NCBI RefSeq assembly: GCF_003932755.1
Contig: NZ_CP024202.1
Span: 4,774,001 to 4,838,000, forward strand
Direction: 5' to 3'
DNA length: 64,000 nt
DNA from: Methylomicrobium sp. wino1
GTDB lineage: Bacteria > Pseudomonadota > Gammaproteobacteria > Methylococcales > Methylomonadaceae
Shown: piece after piece, positions 1-9,666 of the stretch
Layout: each line of letters opens with the position of its first letter
Numbering within the stretch: the stretch's first letter is position 1
Made by a program: the position numbers and the translations under genes
The notes under the pieces: model-generated
Seen by the model: the letters and a program-made list of their open reading frames with translations, nothing else
Database searches by the model: none
Told to the model about the DNA's origin: nothing

Positions 1-122
1 ACAGCGACGCTCAATCCGACCAGGATAAACGCCAAAACATTGACATGAAGGTTTTTCAAAACGATTGCCGTATTAAATAATTGTTGTTATAGGGTCTCAG
101 ATCAGCAAGAAACGATACCGAA

Positions 123-686
123 TTATTCTTCCAAGATCGGCTCCGGAAAACCAGGGGAGCAAATCATATTTTTTAATTTCTTTGAATGTTTATGCGTGAC
201 GCTAGGATCGACAATGACCTTGTTTTCCAAAAATCGACGACCTAGCAAGACCGGATAAATATAGTTACCACGGTCAGCCAACGTGAACTCCGTTTCGTAA
301 TAATTCGAATTCATGCAAAATCCCAACTCTACAACATAGCGCCTTGCGGAATCCAGTTTATGTCTTTTGATCAGCGTTTCACGAGCAACCGGCAACTCCA
401 CCGTCCTTGCTTGGGCTTTTTTTTCGAGGCCTTTCGGCAATGTAAAACGAACCCAACTTTGCCCGTTCCGCTCAAACTCCTCAACATTTTTAGCATGGAT
501 AGAAGAGGTTCTAGCACCGGTATCAAGTTTTGCTCGAAAACGTATTTGTACCGGAGATAGAATAATATCTTCCACCCATCCTGCGATAATTTTTTTTTGA
601 TCTTCTAAATATGCGCTGGCTCGACTAAACGGACTTGACATGACCAACACAATGAAAAGGCTTATACCAATATCTCGTTTCATCAT
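123..686 (-). CDS. Retropepsin-like ATP-dependent zinc protease family protein (PF05618 type), exported
   Basis: 187 residues. The first 25 or so form a signal peptide (charged start, hydrophobic run, then SRASA), so the protein is probably periplasmic. Residues about 53-65 carry LDTGARTSSIHA, the aspartic-protease-like DTGA motif of the family often named ATP-dependent zinc protease or RimK-associated retropepsin-like protein. The later motif YPVLLGRRFLENKVIVDP is also typical. The ATG lies in an ATG-ATG pair and I kept the first. It stands alone, with 480 bases of repeats before rluB. Family membership is clear from the motif; the substrate is unknown and the zinc-protease name is historical. 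Confidence 0.8.
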   Translation of the reverse strand: MMKRDIGISLFIVLVMSSPFSRASAYLEDQKKIIAGWVEDIILSPVQIRFRAKLDTGARTSSIHAKNVEEFERNGQSWVRFTLPKGLEKKAQARTVELPVARETLIKRHKLDSARRYVVELGFCMNSNYYETEFTLADRGNYIYPVLLGRRFLENKVIVDPSVTHKHSKKLKNMICSPGFPEPILEE

Positions 687-689
687 AGT

Positions 690-1160
690 TTTTACTAATA
701 ATCAGAAAATTAAATCACTCATAAAGAAGCAATGCGCACTTTTAGGTCGTTTTTAGCTTATCAAATAATTCCTACACTTTAATCTAAACACATACCTCAT
801 TCGGATAAGCCAAGCGACTAAAGAATAGTTTGATCTATACTTCGCGCTCGCCTAAAAAACATCTCAAAGGTCAGTATTCAGATCCCCTCCGCCGGTTTCT
901 CAAACTCCGGTTTAGGAAATCCTTCACACAAGCTCTTGCTTACCGGTTTCGAGAAGCTCTTGCCCTGAGCTTTTGTCGAAGGGGGAGCTTCTCATACTGC
1001 ATTCCCAAGCATAGAGCTTGGGAATGCGCGAAAATTGAAGCCCACGCCACCATTCCCTGCTTACCACCTTTTGCGGGACGAAATTGCAAACCTCGTCCTG
1101 CTAAGTTCCCTGCTTATCCCTCACTGCTCATTACTTACCGCTCACTGCTTACCAATAAAA
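690..1160. repeat. Gene-free stretch with short palindromes
   Basis: No convincing gene. At about 950-996 a GAGAAGCTC / GAGCTTCTC pair encloses a CCTGAGCTTTTGTCGAAGGG motif, and at 1000-1030 GCATTCCCAAGC pairs with GCTTGGGAATGC. Both are short dispersed palindromes with relatives elsewhere in the window (9.5, 29.5 kb). The motif AAACCTCGTCCTGC near 1090 recurs at about 2870 and 3000. Confidence 0.5.
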
Positions 1161-1162
1161 AC

Positions 1163-2122
1163 TCACTCCTTGGTTTTTTTATAGAATCCGTGCTTCTTAT
1201 CAACCTGTTTACCGGGCGCTAACGGCTTTTCCTTAGGCAAGCCGACCGATTCGAGCAATACATCCAATGTTTTCGATTCCAGTTCGTGGAAAGCATGAGA
1301 TTTTAATCCTTCCGGCATCATCAGCAAGCCATAGCGTACGCGCATCAAGCGACTGACGGTTACCCCTTGAGATTCCCATAAACGCCTAACCAAACGATTC
1401 CGCCCTTCGCTAACGACGACGTGATACCATTTATTAGCACCCTCCCCGCCGTGAAACTGAATATCGTCGAATTTCGCCAACCCATCGTCAAGTTCAACGC
1501 CTTGTTTCAATCGTTCGAGTACATCATCGGAAACCTCGCCCAAAATCCGCACGGCATATTCTCGATCGACTTGCATCGACGGATGCATCAATCGGTTGGC
1601 CAATTCGCCGTTATTAGTCAACAGCAGCAAGCCTGAAGTATTGATATCGAGACGCCCGACCGAAATCCAGCGACCGACTTGTAACTTAGGTAATTGCGTA
1701 AAAACGACCGGACGGCCTTCCGGATCTTGCCTAGTCACGACCTCACCGACCGGTTTGTGATAAATCAATACTCGGGTAGTTTGGTGCGCAAATTTTTCCC
1801 AATGGACGACTCGGCCATTAAGCTGCAAATGATCGCCGTTTTGGATTCTATCACCGAGTTTCGCCTGCACTCCGTTAAGCCTGACACGCCCTTCTTCTAT
1901 CCAGCGTTCGATTTCGCGCCTCGACCCCATACCGCCCCGCGCCAAGATTTTTTGTATGCGTTCGCCAGCTTCATCCCGAGGCTTGGTCAATATTTTTTTC
2001 ATCGCGACGGGGCTCTCTACTTCATTCTTCCGTATTTTGGACGGAGGTCTCGACTTCTGCTTTGAGTTCGGTTTCCTGCCCTTGTTCGGTGACTTCTGGT
2101 CGGTTGTTTTCTTGCTGTTCAC
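1163..2122 (-). CDS. rluB: 23S rRNA pseudouridine synthase RluB
   Basis: 319 residues. It isomerises a uridine in 23S rRNA helix 80 to pseudouridine (RluB specificity from E. coli family knowledge). A lysine/arginine-rich N-terminal tail of about 45 residues precedes an S4 RNA-binding domain (about 53-110, ERIQKILARGGMGSRREIE). The catalytic Asp lies in GRLDINTSGLLLLT. The start is GTG at 2122, one base after the scpB stop, preceded by AGGA, so translation is probably coupled. RluE and RluF are alternatives, but the S4 domain and the scpAB neighbourhood favour RluB. Confidence 0.9.
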   Translation of the reverse strand: MNSKKTTDQKSPNKGRKPNSKQKSRPPSKIRKNEVESPVAMKKILTKPRDEAGERIQKILARGGMGSRREIERWIEEGRVRLNGVQAKLGDRIQNGDHLQLNGRVVHWEKFAHQTTRVLIYHKPVGEVVTRQDPEGRPVVFTQLPKLQVGRWISVGRLDINTSGLLLLTNNGELANRLMHPSMQVDREYAVRILGEVSDDVLERLKQGVELDDGLAKFDDIQFHGGEGANKWYHVVVSEGRNRLVRRLWESQGVTVSRLMRVRYGLLMMPEGLKSHAFHELESKTLDVLLESVGLPKEKPLAPGKQVDKKHGFYKKTKE

Positions 2123-2123
2123 T

Positions 2124-2681
2124 CTATTCCTGCATTGGTTGCTGATTACTGGCTACCGATAAATCCAATTCTTTGATTTCCCGTAATGTCGGAAGCTCAT
2201 GCAAGGAAGATAAATCGAAATAGTCCAAAAAATGTTTAGTCGTACCATATAGTGCGGGACGTCCCGGCACTTCTTTATGCGCAATGACCCTGATCCATTC
2301 GCGTTCGAGAAGCGTACGAATGATATTCGAACTGACCGCAACACCGCGAATATCTTCGATATCGCCTCTCGTGACCGGCTGACGGTAGGCAATAATCGCC
2401 AACGTCTCCAACAAAGCTCTGGAATATTTAGGCGGTTTTTCCTCGAATAAGCGTCCGACCCAAAATGATAATTCCGGCTTAACCTGAAAACGGTAACCGC
2501 TAGCTACTTTTTTCAAGGCTACTGGGCGCGTTGCGTAATCTTCTACAATCTCGTCAACGGCTTTTTGTAGCCTATCGAGTTCAGGCTGTTCTAGTTCGGG
2601 AAAAGTTTGTTGGAGTTGCTTGACCGTCATCGGTTTATCCGATGCGAATAACAGGGCTTCGACTATGCGTTTGATATCCAC
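2124..2681 (-). CDS. scpB: Segregation and condensation protein ScpB
   Basis: 185 residues. ScpB is the winged-helix subunit that binds the ScpA kleisin and, with SMC, helps chromosome condensation. Visible hallmarks are the N-terminal IVEALLFASDKPMTVKQL and the central LLETLAIIAYRQPVTRGDIE followed by IRGVAVSSNIIRTLLEREW. Length is usual. It is followed directly by rluB. Unusually, its normal partner scpA is separated upstream by about 400 bases of repeat DNA rather than overlapping. Confidence 0.92.
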   Translation of the reverse strand: MDIKRIVEALLFASDKPMTVKQLQQTFPELEQPELDRLQKAVDEIVEDYATRPVALKKVASGYRFQVKPELSFWVGRLFEEKPPKYSRALLETLAIIAYRQPVTRGDIEDIRGVAVSSNIIRTLLEREWIRVIAHKEVPGRPALYGTTKHFLDYFDLSSLHELPTLREIKELDLSVASNQQPMQE

Positions 2682-3080
2682 GTCAGTTGCTAGAAAGTTG
2701 CTTTTATTATGAGACGAAACGTTTTGATAAATTATTTCTCGCGTAGAGGCGCGGGGGGTGACTTTACGAATCGGGACGGGTTATTTACCCCGTCCCCAAC
2801 GTTTCGGCTTGCCCCCAAACATCTCGGTTTACTTTGGCCACGGACGAAACGTTTAGAACGAGGTTATAAACCCCGTTCTGCCAAAATAAACAGCGTAGCG
2901 CAATCCGGGAAGCTCGGAGCCACGCCATTCCCGTATTCCGCTACGCTGCATACGGGCTACGTGCTTTCAGCCGTTTTTAGCTTGATGCGTATGGGTTGCA
3001 AACCCCGTCCTGCCAAAAGTATTATGTATTCTTACGATTCCTCCGCGCCTCTGCGCCTTTGTGCGATAATCTTATTATAA
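2682..3080. repeat. Repeat-filled gap splitting scpA from scpB
   Basis: About 400 bases without a gene between two genes that are normally adjacent. Positions 2885-2965 resemble, in inverted orientation, positions 9697-9775: a CGTAGCCCG-type block built on GCGCAATCCGGG and CGTATTCCGCTACGCTGCAT. GGGACGGGTTATTTACCCCGTCCC at about 2772-2795 is a short palindrome (written here in outline; arms GGGACGGG/CCCGTCCC). The phrase AAACCCCGTCCTGCCAAAA occurs at about 3000 and, diverged, at 2868. Confidence 0.6.
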
Positions 3081-3896
3081 TTAAGCACTTGCAGAAACCG
3101 CTCTGACTACAATTTCAGTTAAAGGTTCGTGTTGAATGATTTCGATCAACCCTTCTTTACTGAGCTCGAGAATCGCTAAAAAAGTCACAACGACGCCATG
3201 ACGACCTTCTTGAGTCAGGAACAATCGACTGAAAATGACCCCCTCCCCGCTCTTGAGTCTTTCCAAGACGCTCGACATGCGCTCCCGAACCGACAAAGGC
3301 TCCTTCACAATCTGATGATGGCTTATTTGGTCGGCACGCTTTAATACGTCCTGCAAAGCCAATAAAATTTCTCGCAATTGGATATCCGGTAACGGGCGTT
3401 CGATTTCATTCATCGATACGTCGACTTTGGCAATGAACAGATCGCGCTCCAGCCTCGACATGCCATCGATGTCCTCAGCCGCCTTTTTAATGACCTCATA
3501 TTCCTGCAATCTACGGATCAATAAGGCTCTCGGGTCTTCATCATCCTCTTCTTCGGCGACCTGCCTAGGCAGCAACATGCGCGATTTAATCTCGGCCAGC
3601 AATGCCGCCATGACCAGATATTCTGCGGCCAACTCGAGCCTAAGCTCGGTCATCATATCGATGTAACCGATGTATTGCCGAGTAATCTGCGCGATCGGAA
3701 TATTCAGAATATCGAGATTCTGTCTCCGGATCAGATAGAGCAACAAATCCAGCGGTCCTTCAAAAGTATCGAGAAAGATTCGCAATGCATCGGGCGGTAT
3801 GTAAAGATCCTCGGGAAACGTCATGAACGGCGCGCCCTGAACAATAGCCAAGACCTCCTCAACCGGAGGTAAAACATCCGCTTGCGCTACTTGCAT
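3081..3896 (-). CDS. scpA: Segregation and condensation protein ScpA (kleisin)
   Basis: About 271 residues. ScpA bridges SMC head domains and binds ScpB. The hallmark FEGPLDLLLYLIRRQNLDILNIPI lies near residues 45-70, followed by YLVMAALLAEIKSRMLLP, both typical of bacterial ScpA. An upstream in-frame TTG exists (3902), but ATG at 3896 is the better initiator with AAGGTGA upstream. It follows the M50 protease gene by about 40 bases on the same strand. Length is usual for the family. Confidence 0.92.
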   Translation of the reverse strand: MQVAQADVLPPVEEVLAIVQGAPFMTFPEDLYIPPDALRIFLDTFEGPLDLLLYLIRRQNLDILNIPIAQITRQYIGYIDMMTELRLELAAEYLVMAALLAEIKSRMLLPRQVAEEEDDEDPRALLIRRLQEYEVIKKAAEDIDGMSRLERDLFIAKVDVSMNEIERPLPDIQLREILLALQDVLKRADQISHHQIVKEPLSVRERMSSVLERLKSGEGVIFSRLFLTQEGRHGVVVTFLAILELSKEGLIEIIQHEPLTEIVVRAVSASA

Positions 3897-3935
3897 CGTC
3901 AATGGATCACCTTAACCGAAAACTATTCAAAAGCC

Positions 3936-4592
3936 TTATCCCAATCCAGCTAATGAAAAAAACATATTTTGCGCCAAAAACATCGGATAACCCAATATGA
4001 CATTCAACGTGCCTGTGAATAACATCAGCAATAATATCAAAAAACCGTAACGCTCTAACTTGTTGTACTGCCAAGCCCATCGGTTCGGCAAAATGCCCGA
4101 TACGACGCGACTCCCGTCCAAAGGCGGTATCGGTATCAGATTAATCAGTGCCAACACCAGATTGATCGATATGCCCGCAATGCCCCAATAGATCATCGGC
4201 AGCGTCATGAACTCGACATTGACCATGACACCCACTCGAGCGATCAATGCCCACCCCACAGCCATCAGTAAATTCGATATCGGACCCGCCAATGCGACGA
4301 TGGCCATATCCTGCCGCGGATTCTTGAAATTTCGCGCATCGACGGGCACCGGCTTGGCCCAGCCGAATATAAAACCGGTTCCGGTCAATAACAATATGCC
4401 GGGCAGAAGAATCGTACCGACCGGATCGATATGCTTCAACGGGTTCAAGGTCAATCGACCGAGCATTTTAGCGGTATTGTCGCCGTATTTTTTGGCGACC
4501 CAACCGTGAGCGGCTTCATGCACGGTAATCGCGAAAATCACCGGAATAATCCAGACGATAATACGCTGGATCAAAGACAATTCGTTCATCAT
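3936..4592 (-). CDS. Site-2 protease family (M50) membrane metalloprotease
   Basis: 218 residues, strongly hydrophobic with about five to six membrane segments. The zinc motif HEAAH sits near residue 25 (AVTVHEAAHGWVA) and the second motif NLIPIPPLDGSRVV carries the usual Asp ligand. There is no PDZ domain, so this is the short, uncharacterised S2P group rather than RseP. It lies between the yciO-family gene and scpA, an arrangement common in gammaproteobacteria. The start is an ATG-ATG pair. Confidence 0.87.
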   Translation of the reverse strand: MMNELSLIQRIIVWIIPVIFAITVHEAAHGWVAKKYGDNTAKMLGRLTLNPLKHIDPVGTILLPGILLLTGTGFIFGWAKPVPVDARNFKNPRQDMAIVALAGPISNLLMAVGWALIARVGVMVNVEFMTLPMIYWGIAGISINLVLALINLIPIPPLDGSRVVSGILPNRWAWQYNKLERYGFLILLLMLFTGTLNVILGYPMFLAQNMFFSLAGLG

Positions 4593-4607
4593 AGAGGGAT
4601 TTCTCGG

Positions 4608-5228
4608 TTAGTCCAACATCGGTGCTTGGCCTTTTCCTTGCCTGATAATTTCGAGATTTTTTCCCGAACATTCAATAATTGTAGTCGGTTCGTCCGGCAC
4701 GATACCGGCATCGATCACGAGATCGAGTTCATGCTCGAGTCGATCGCGAATTTCATAGGGATCGGTTAGAGCCGACGATTCGCCCGGCAAGACCAGAGTC
4801 GAGCTGAACAACGGCTCTCCAATAGTCTCCACTAATAATGAGGCGATCGCGTGATCAGGCACCCGAATTCCTATGGTTTTTTTCTTAGGATGTTGCAAGC
4901 GGCGCGGCACTTCGCGCGTGGCATTCAGGATAAAAGTGAACGGTCCCGGCGTCAATGCCTTGATCAATCGATAGGCGTCGTTATCGATTTTGGCAAAATT
5001 CGACACCTGCGTTAGATCCTGACAGATCAAGGTAAAATTGTGTTTATCGTCCAATTGCCTAATTCTACGAATTTTGTCCAGCGCCTGCTTATCGTCCATT
5101 TGACAGGCAATAGCATAGGACGAGTCGTTCGGATAAGCGATCACTCCACCGTTTTGTAAGATTTCGACGGCCCGGTTGATCAGTCGTTGCTGAGGATTTT
5201 CGGGATGAATTTGAAAAAATTGCGCCAT
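4608..5228 (-). CDS. YciO/Sua5 family protein (threonylcarbamoyl-AMP synthase fold)
   Basis: About 206 residues from the chosen ATG. The family binds ATP, threonine and bicarbonate; Sua5/TsaC makes threonylcarbamoyl-AMP for tRNA t6A, while the role of YciO itself is less clear. MAQFFQIHPENPQQRLINRA matches the conserved YciO N terminus, so I start at 5228 rather than the ATG 10 codons upstream. RRIRQLDDKHNFTLIC and GPFTFIL are family motifs. It lies 40 bases downstream of tsaB, another t6A gene, which fits the pathway. Confidence 0.85.
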   Translation of the reverse strand: MAQFFQIHPENPQQRLINRAVEILQNGGVIAYPNDSSYAIACQMDDKQALDKIRRIRQLDDKHNFTLICQDLTQVSNFAKIDNDAYRLIKALTPGPFTFILNATREVPRRLQHPKKKTIGIRVPDHAIASLLVETIGEPLFSSTLVLPGESSALTDPYEIRDRLEHELDLVIDAGIVPDEPTTIIECSGKNLEIIRQGKGQAPMLD

Positions 5229-5267
5229 AGCATGCGTGTTTGAAATAAATTCGGCCATTATACCCGA

Positions 5268-5951
5268 TTATCGCTCCGATTCTTTTTTTGCGACTTTATC
5301 GCGCAAATATACCGGCATCGCCTGTTCGACCGGCACCGCTTGATTCAAGCTGAAGCTTCGCGCGCCGAGTAGCGCTATCGCCGAGGCTTTCGGCAAAGGC
5401 TTGTCGTCGACACCGACAAGCCAAGCACTCAAACGCTTGTCCAAAACTTCACGGTAGGTTTTCCAACCGCTACCGATGCCGTAGCCTTTCATTTCGGGGA
5501 AGTCGACGCTTTCAGCGGACTCTACCGACTCGGAGCCGAGCAATTCGGCAAAACCCTGGTCGCTTTTACGGTAAGCACCCCAAAACACCTCGCCCATGCG
5601 TGCATCCATACAGGCAAACACCACGCCCCGGTCCGCGTGTTCAAAATAGTCCTGAGCCAACGCCGCCAGCGTCGAAACCGGCACGACCGGCAAGTCTAAA
5701 CCTAATGCGATACCTTGAATCACGCCGGTCGCAATTCTGACACCGGTAAAAGACCCGGGGCCCCGGCCGAACGCGAGTCCGTCCAAATCCTGAGGCTCGA
5801 GTCCCGCCTCGGCCATCAGCGAATCGATCATCGGCAAGATTAATTGCGTATGCGTTCGCGGCGCCAATTCGAAGCGTTCCAAGATTTCGCCATCGATATA
5901 TAAGGCGGCCGAACAGGCTTCGGTCGCGGTATCCACTGCCAATAACTTCAT
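5268..5951 (-). CDS. tsaB: tRNA threonylcarbamoyladenosine biosynthesis protein TsaB
   Basis: 227 residues. TsaB is the inactive paralogue of TsaD and scaffolds the TsaBDE complex that transfers threonylcarbamoyl to A37 of tRNA. Seen: MKLLAVDTATEACSAAL at the start, GRGPGSFTGVRIATG around residues 63-77, and the C-terminal AMPVYLRDKVA. Length is usual. It heads a run tsaB - yciO - M50 - scpA. Immediately upstream (5983 onward) a dispersed repeat end carries TATAAT reading toward this gene. Confidence 0.92.
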   Translation of the reverse strand: MKLLAVDTATEACSAALYIDGEILERFELAPRTHTQLILPMIDSLMAEAGLEPQDLDGLAFGRGPGSFTGVRIATGVIQGIALGLDLPVVPVSTLAALAQDYFEHADRGVVFACMDARMGEVFWGAYRKSDQGFAELLGSESVESAESVDFPEMKGYGIGSGWKTYREVLDKRLSAWLVGVDDKPLPKASAIALLGARSFSLNQAVPVEQAMPVYLRDKVAKKESER

Positions 5952-5982
5952 GCATGTTGCTCGTTGTAACTATTCTGAGTAA

Positions 5983-6160
5983 ATTATACCTTTCGCACTT
6001 CAAATTTCGGCATTGCTTAAGGAGGCGCCGGGGTGTTCGGTCCCTCACCTAACGCTAGGTGAGGGACCAGCATGGATGCTGGCATAGAACCTACATGGAC
6101 GTATTCACGGCGTCCTTTGACGCATATCCCGGTGCCGAATTTTGATATACGGGTATAGAC
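5983..6160. repeat. Dispersed repeat with ATACCTTTCGCACTTC end and internal hairpin
   Basis: The left end, ATTATACCTTTCGCACTTCA, occurs inverted at about 15715-15742 just before the PIN-PhoH gene, and in diverged form at 40066 and 52750. Inside, GGTCCCTCACCTAACG pairs with CTAGGTGAGGGACC. The right part (GGTGCCGAATTTTGATATACG) recurs at about 40530 and 21300. It reads like the two flanks of one element type. Confidence 0.6.
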
Positions 6161-6167
6161 AGGGCGC

Positions 6168-6326
6168 AGGCTATCGATTTATATGGCTGACTGCAACAGG
6201 ACGTTGCAGTCAGAGCTTACAGAGAGGTATTCACCCAGCACCTAAATACCATAATCCACTTGCTAAGATAAACAATTTTGGATTATTTAGGTGCTGGGTT
6301 CACGCGTCCTTAGAAATCGATAGCCT
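6168..6326. repeat. Inverted-repeat element enclosing two hairpins
   Basis: Perfect 13-bp inverted ends AGGCTATCGATTT (6168-6180) and its complement (6314-6326). Inside are a perfect 11-bp hairpin CTGACTGCAAC/GTTGCAGTCAG at about 6187-6213 and one copy of the CCCAGCACCTAAAT hairpin (6234-6298). No coding potential. It is probably a miniature, non-autonomous element made of nested palindromes. Confidence 0.65.
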
Positions 6327-6355
6327 ACGTTAACCCACACACAAATTCGCCGAAG

Positions 6356-8269
6356 TTACTGCTCGTTTTGAAAAAAGGCCCGGACATCCTCGATATCGCG
6401 GGTTCGCCGCATCGGCGGCACGCTGTCGAGAAACATTTGTCCATAGGCGCGCTTTAACAGTCTTGGATCGCAGACCAGCAACACCCCGCGATCGCTGACA
6501 TCGCGAATCAAACGACCGACACCTTGCCTCAACGCGATCACCGCGGCCGGAATCTGATATTCAATAAAGGGATTCAAACCTTGCCGCTCCATCGCGCCGA
6601 GACGGGCTTTCAACACCGGATCGCTCGGCGAGGCGAACGGCAATTTGTCGATAATCACGCACGATAAGGCCTCGCCGCGCACATCGACACCCTCCCAAAA
6701 ACTGGCCGTGCCCAGCAAAATCGCATTACCGGCCCGTTTGAACTCATCCAACAAGATCGCTTTCGGCCGACTGCCCTGCACCAACAACGGATATTTGATT
6801 TTTTGTCTCAATAGCAATTCCGCCTCTTTCAAGGCGCGATGACTCGTAAACAAAAAAAACGCCCGCCCCCGGCTCGCTTCGAGCACCGGCAGCGCGAATT
6901 CGACGATCGTCCGGGTAAAGTTCGGATCGGCCGGTTTCGGCAAGCCTTTCGGATGATAAAATAAGGATTGTTCGGCGTAATCGAACGGGCTTTCCCAACT
7001 AAGCCCCTCGGCATTCGCAAGCCCCAAACTCTTCGCGAAATGCTCGAATTTATTCGCAACACTCAACGTCGCCGAGGTAAATATCCAGGTTGCCTTGTGC
7101 TGCTGCATAAAGGCACGGAATTCGGAGGCAATGTCGATAGGCGTTCGACTGAGCGTGAAGGTCTTTTTATGGGTTTCGTACCAGCGTATCCATTTGCCGT
7201 CGTTCTCTTCGAGAATGGCCCGTAGTTGCTGCCCAAGCTCTTCTGCGCGTTTGAAACAAGATTCCAACCCCTTAGTCTTGACCGACGCCAATTCCAATTG
7301 CACGGTCAAACGTTGAAGTTGTTCCTGCAATTCGGAAAGGCCCGAGGAAATTTTCGGATGGGTCTCGATTTCGCGCCACTCGCCTCTTTTTAGCTCGATA
7401 CCGAATGCCAAGCGCAAATCCTTAATTTGGTGCTCCAGATCGTCGCAGGCGGTGCGTAACTCGGGTAGATCGGTCGCATCCTTGAAATATTCAACCAAGG
7501 CATCTTTCGCCAAATCGCTCAATTGTCGGGCGCCGACCGTAATACCTAAAAAGTTAGAGGCGGTATCGGCCAATTGATGCGCTTCGTCGATGATCACGAT
7601 TTCGGCATCGGGCAACAACTCGCCGAAGCCGATCTCGCGAATCGACCAATCCGCGCACAGCAAATGATGATTGATGACCAGCACATCGGCTTCCTGGGCT
7701 TTTTTACGCGCCTTGACCAGAAAACAGTTCTCGTAGTCGGGACAGTCCTGGCCGAGACAATTATCGGCGGTCGAGGTCGCCTGAAACCACACCGGGTCGC
7801 TTTCCGGCACGTCCGGCATTTCTGCGACATCGCCCGATTTCGTTCGGTTGGACCATGATTTGATTTTAGTCAGCGACGCCGCATCGTCCTTACTGAAACC
7901 CAAGGTCGAGTTGAGTGCGTTGCCGAGCCGATAAATACACAAATAATTGCTACGGCCTTTCAGCAAAGCGACCGCGAACGGCACGCTCATCGCTTTGCGA
8001 ATGACGGGAATGTCGTTGTTGAACAATTGATCCTGGAGATTTTTGGTACCGGTCGATACGATCGCTTTGCGTCCCGACAGGATCGCTGGTACTAGATAAG
8101 CGAAAGTTTTGCCGGTGCCGGTGCCGGCTTCGGCGATCAAATGGCGCTCTTGCTCGATCGCATCCCGAACCGCACAAGCCATTTCAACCTGCGCCGCGCG
8201 CGGCAAATAACCGGGAATAACTTTCGATAGAGGCCCGTCGCTTGCAAAAAACGCTTCCAATTCGCTCAC
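6356..8269 (-). CDS. yoaA: DinG-family ATP-dependent DNA helicase (YoaA type)
   Basis: 637 residues, the size of YoaA-type XPD-like helicases without an exonuclease domain. Walker A is AEAGTGTGKT near residues 43-52, Walker B is IIDEAH, and four cysteines for an iron-sulfur cluster are visible (one in YLCIYRLGN, three in NCLGQDCPDYENC). Later motifs: FTSATL and GVGRLIRD. The start is GTG at 8269. It ends just before a repeat cluster and sits 10 bases downstream of lpxD in the same orientation. Confidence 0.9.
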   Translation of the reverse strand: MSELEAFFASDGPLSKVIPGYLPRAAQVEMACAVRDAIEQERHLIAEAGTGTGKTFAYLVPAILSGRKAIVSTGTKNLQDQLFNNDIPVIRKAMSVPFAVALLKGRSNYLCIYRLGNALNSTLGFSKDDAASLTKIKSWSNRTKSGDVAEMPDVPESDPVWFQATSTADNCLGQDCPDYENCFLVKARKKAQEADVLVINHHLLCADWSIREIGFGELLPDAEIVIIDEAHQLADTASNFLGITVGARQLSDLAKDALVEYFKDATDLPELRTACDDLEHQIKDLRLAFGIELKRGEWREIETHPKISSGLSELQEQLQRLTVQLELASVKTKGLESCFKRAEELGQQLRAILEENDGKWIRWYETHKKTFTLSRTPIDIASEFRAFMQQHKATWIFTSATLSVANKFEHFAKSLGLANAEGLSWESPFDYAEQSLFYHPKGLPKPADPNFTRTIVEFALPVLEASRGRAFFLFTSHRALKEAELLLRQKIKYPLLVQGSRPKAILLDEFKRAGNAILLGTASFWEGVDVRGEALSCVIIDKLPFASPSDPVLKARLGAMERQGLNPFIEYQIPAAVIALRQGVGRLIRDVSDRGVLLVCDPRLLKRAYGQMFLDSVPPMRRTRDIEDVRAFFQNEQ

Positions 8270-8278
8270 AAGCTTGCT

Positions 8279-9313
8279 TTATTGTTCAAGTTTGCCGAGT
8301 CTGATTTCGATATCCTTGATTTTTTTCAGTAATCCCGGCAATTTAGTCAATGCAGCCAGCTCTTTCCAAGCGACTTTTCTCTCTTTCGCGGGACTGCCGA
8401 AGACCTGCGTAGCCGGTGCAATATCGTTCGATACGCCGGAGCGCGCCATCACGACCGCGTGATGACCGATTTTGACATGATCGGCGATACCTGCGCTGCC
8501 GGCCAGAATCGCATTGTCTTCGATCGTGCACGAACCCGAAATACCTGTTTGTCCGCAAATAATCACATTATTGCCGATCGTGTTGTTATGGCCGATTTGC
8601 ACCAGATTATCGATCTTCGACCCCGAACCGATCACGGTGGGACCTAATGTGCCTCGGTCGATACAGGTATTAGCACCAATTTCGACATCGTCCTCGATAA
8701 TGATATTGCCGACATGCGGCACTTTAATATGTTGCTCATTGCGCTGCTTATAACCGAAACCGTCCGCGCCGATCACGGCACCCGCATGGATTACGACATT
8801 ATTACCGATACGGGTATGATCGTAAATTACAGCATTCGGATGAATACGACAATTAATGCCCAGCATGACATCATTGCCGATATAGGCGCCGTTAAGGATC
8901 TCGCAACCTTCGCCAATCAAACAACCTTCGCCGATACTTACGAACGGCGCAATATAGACGTTATGAGCGATCATTGCCGAATCGGCAATGCAGGCATGCT
9001 TTGAAACTTGTTTAGGAAACTCCAATGACGGGTAAAGCAGGTGAATCGCTTTAATGAAACTGATCTCGGGATCCTTGCAAACCAGCAATGCCATTTGCTC
9101 CGGCGGATTTTCGTGAAGTGTTTCGCGTTTGATAAAACAAGCGGCCGCCCGGGAATTCGACAAATATTGTGTATATTTGGGATCGTTCAAGATGGTGATT
9201 TGTCCAGTGGCAGCCGACTTGATATCGGCCGCTGAGGTAATCGAACAATGCTTGTCTCCGCCGACTATTTCCGCATCACAATGCTTGGCCAACTCTTCTA
9301 GGATTAATGTCAT
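8279..9313 (-). CDS. lpxD: UDP-3-O-acylglucosamine N-acyltransferase LpxD
   Basis: 344 residues. LpxD adds the second hydroxyacyl chain in lipid A synthesis, using acyl-ACP in the cytoplasm. The N-terminal uridine-binding domain (1-100) is followed by a left-handed beta-helix of hexapeptide repeats ([14 protein letters not shown] and similar), with GADGFGY and the acceptor-site IGHNN near residue 245. Length is usual. It is not next to lpxA/fabZ here but is paired with yoaA. Some methanotrophs carry extra LpxD copies, so whether this is the main copy is unknown. Confidence 0.92.
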   Translation of the reverse strand: MTLILEELAKHCDAEIVGGDKHCSITSAADIKSAATGQITILNDPKYTQYLSNSRAAACFIKRETLHENPPEQMALLVCKDPEISFIKAIHLLYPSLEFPKQVSKHACIADSAMIAHNVYIAPFVSIGEGCLIGEGCEILNGAYIGNDVMLGINCRIHPNAVIYDHTRIGNNVVIHAGAVIGADGFGYKQRNEQHIKVPHVGNIIIEDDVEIGANTCIDRGTLGPTVIGSGSKIDNLVQIGHNNTIGNNVIICGQTGISGSCTIEDNAILAGSAGIADHVKIGHHAVVMARSGVSNDIAPATQVFGSPAKERKVAWKELAALTKLPGLLKKIKDIEIRLGKLEQ

Positions 9314-9507
9314 AAATAAATGATTAATTGAATAACAAATTTAAGGCTTTTCGCGTTTGATGTTCGGATTATAACCGAAATAATCAGCGCTTCCAGTTTA
9401 TAAGCCTAGGTAAAAAGCCATGCTCAAAATTGTTCACCGGCAAACCGACTTGAATGGAGAATTGCGCCATCGAATCGACACCCCGCTCCTCGTTCCCACC
9501 ACTCCAG

Positions 9508-9666
9508 AGGCTATGAAAGTATTGGTGAGTACATCGTAAAAAAATTTATTAACCATGAAGAACATGACGGCAATGAAGAAAAATACTATAAAATCAACAA
9601 TCTAATTCTTCATGTTACTTCATGCTCTTCATGGTCATTTCGTAATTTTGAATACTTTCACAGCCT
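9508..9666. mobile_element. MITE-like palindromic element with 6-bp target duplication
   Basis: 159 bases bounded by AGGCTATGAAAGTATT and, inverted, AATACTTTCACAGCCT. The body is itself nearly palindromic (ACCATGAAGAACATGA near 9553, its complement near 9625). CTCCAG flanks it on both sides (9502-9507 and 9667-9672). Removing one CTCCAG plus the insert restores a GTTCCCAC...CTCCAGCGTGGGAA palindrome like the one at 29526, which strongly supports insertion. No ORF inside. Confidence 0.75.

Noticed and set aside
830-1222. 130-codon plus-strand ORF
   Set aside because: It spans palindromic repeats and lacks coding character.
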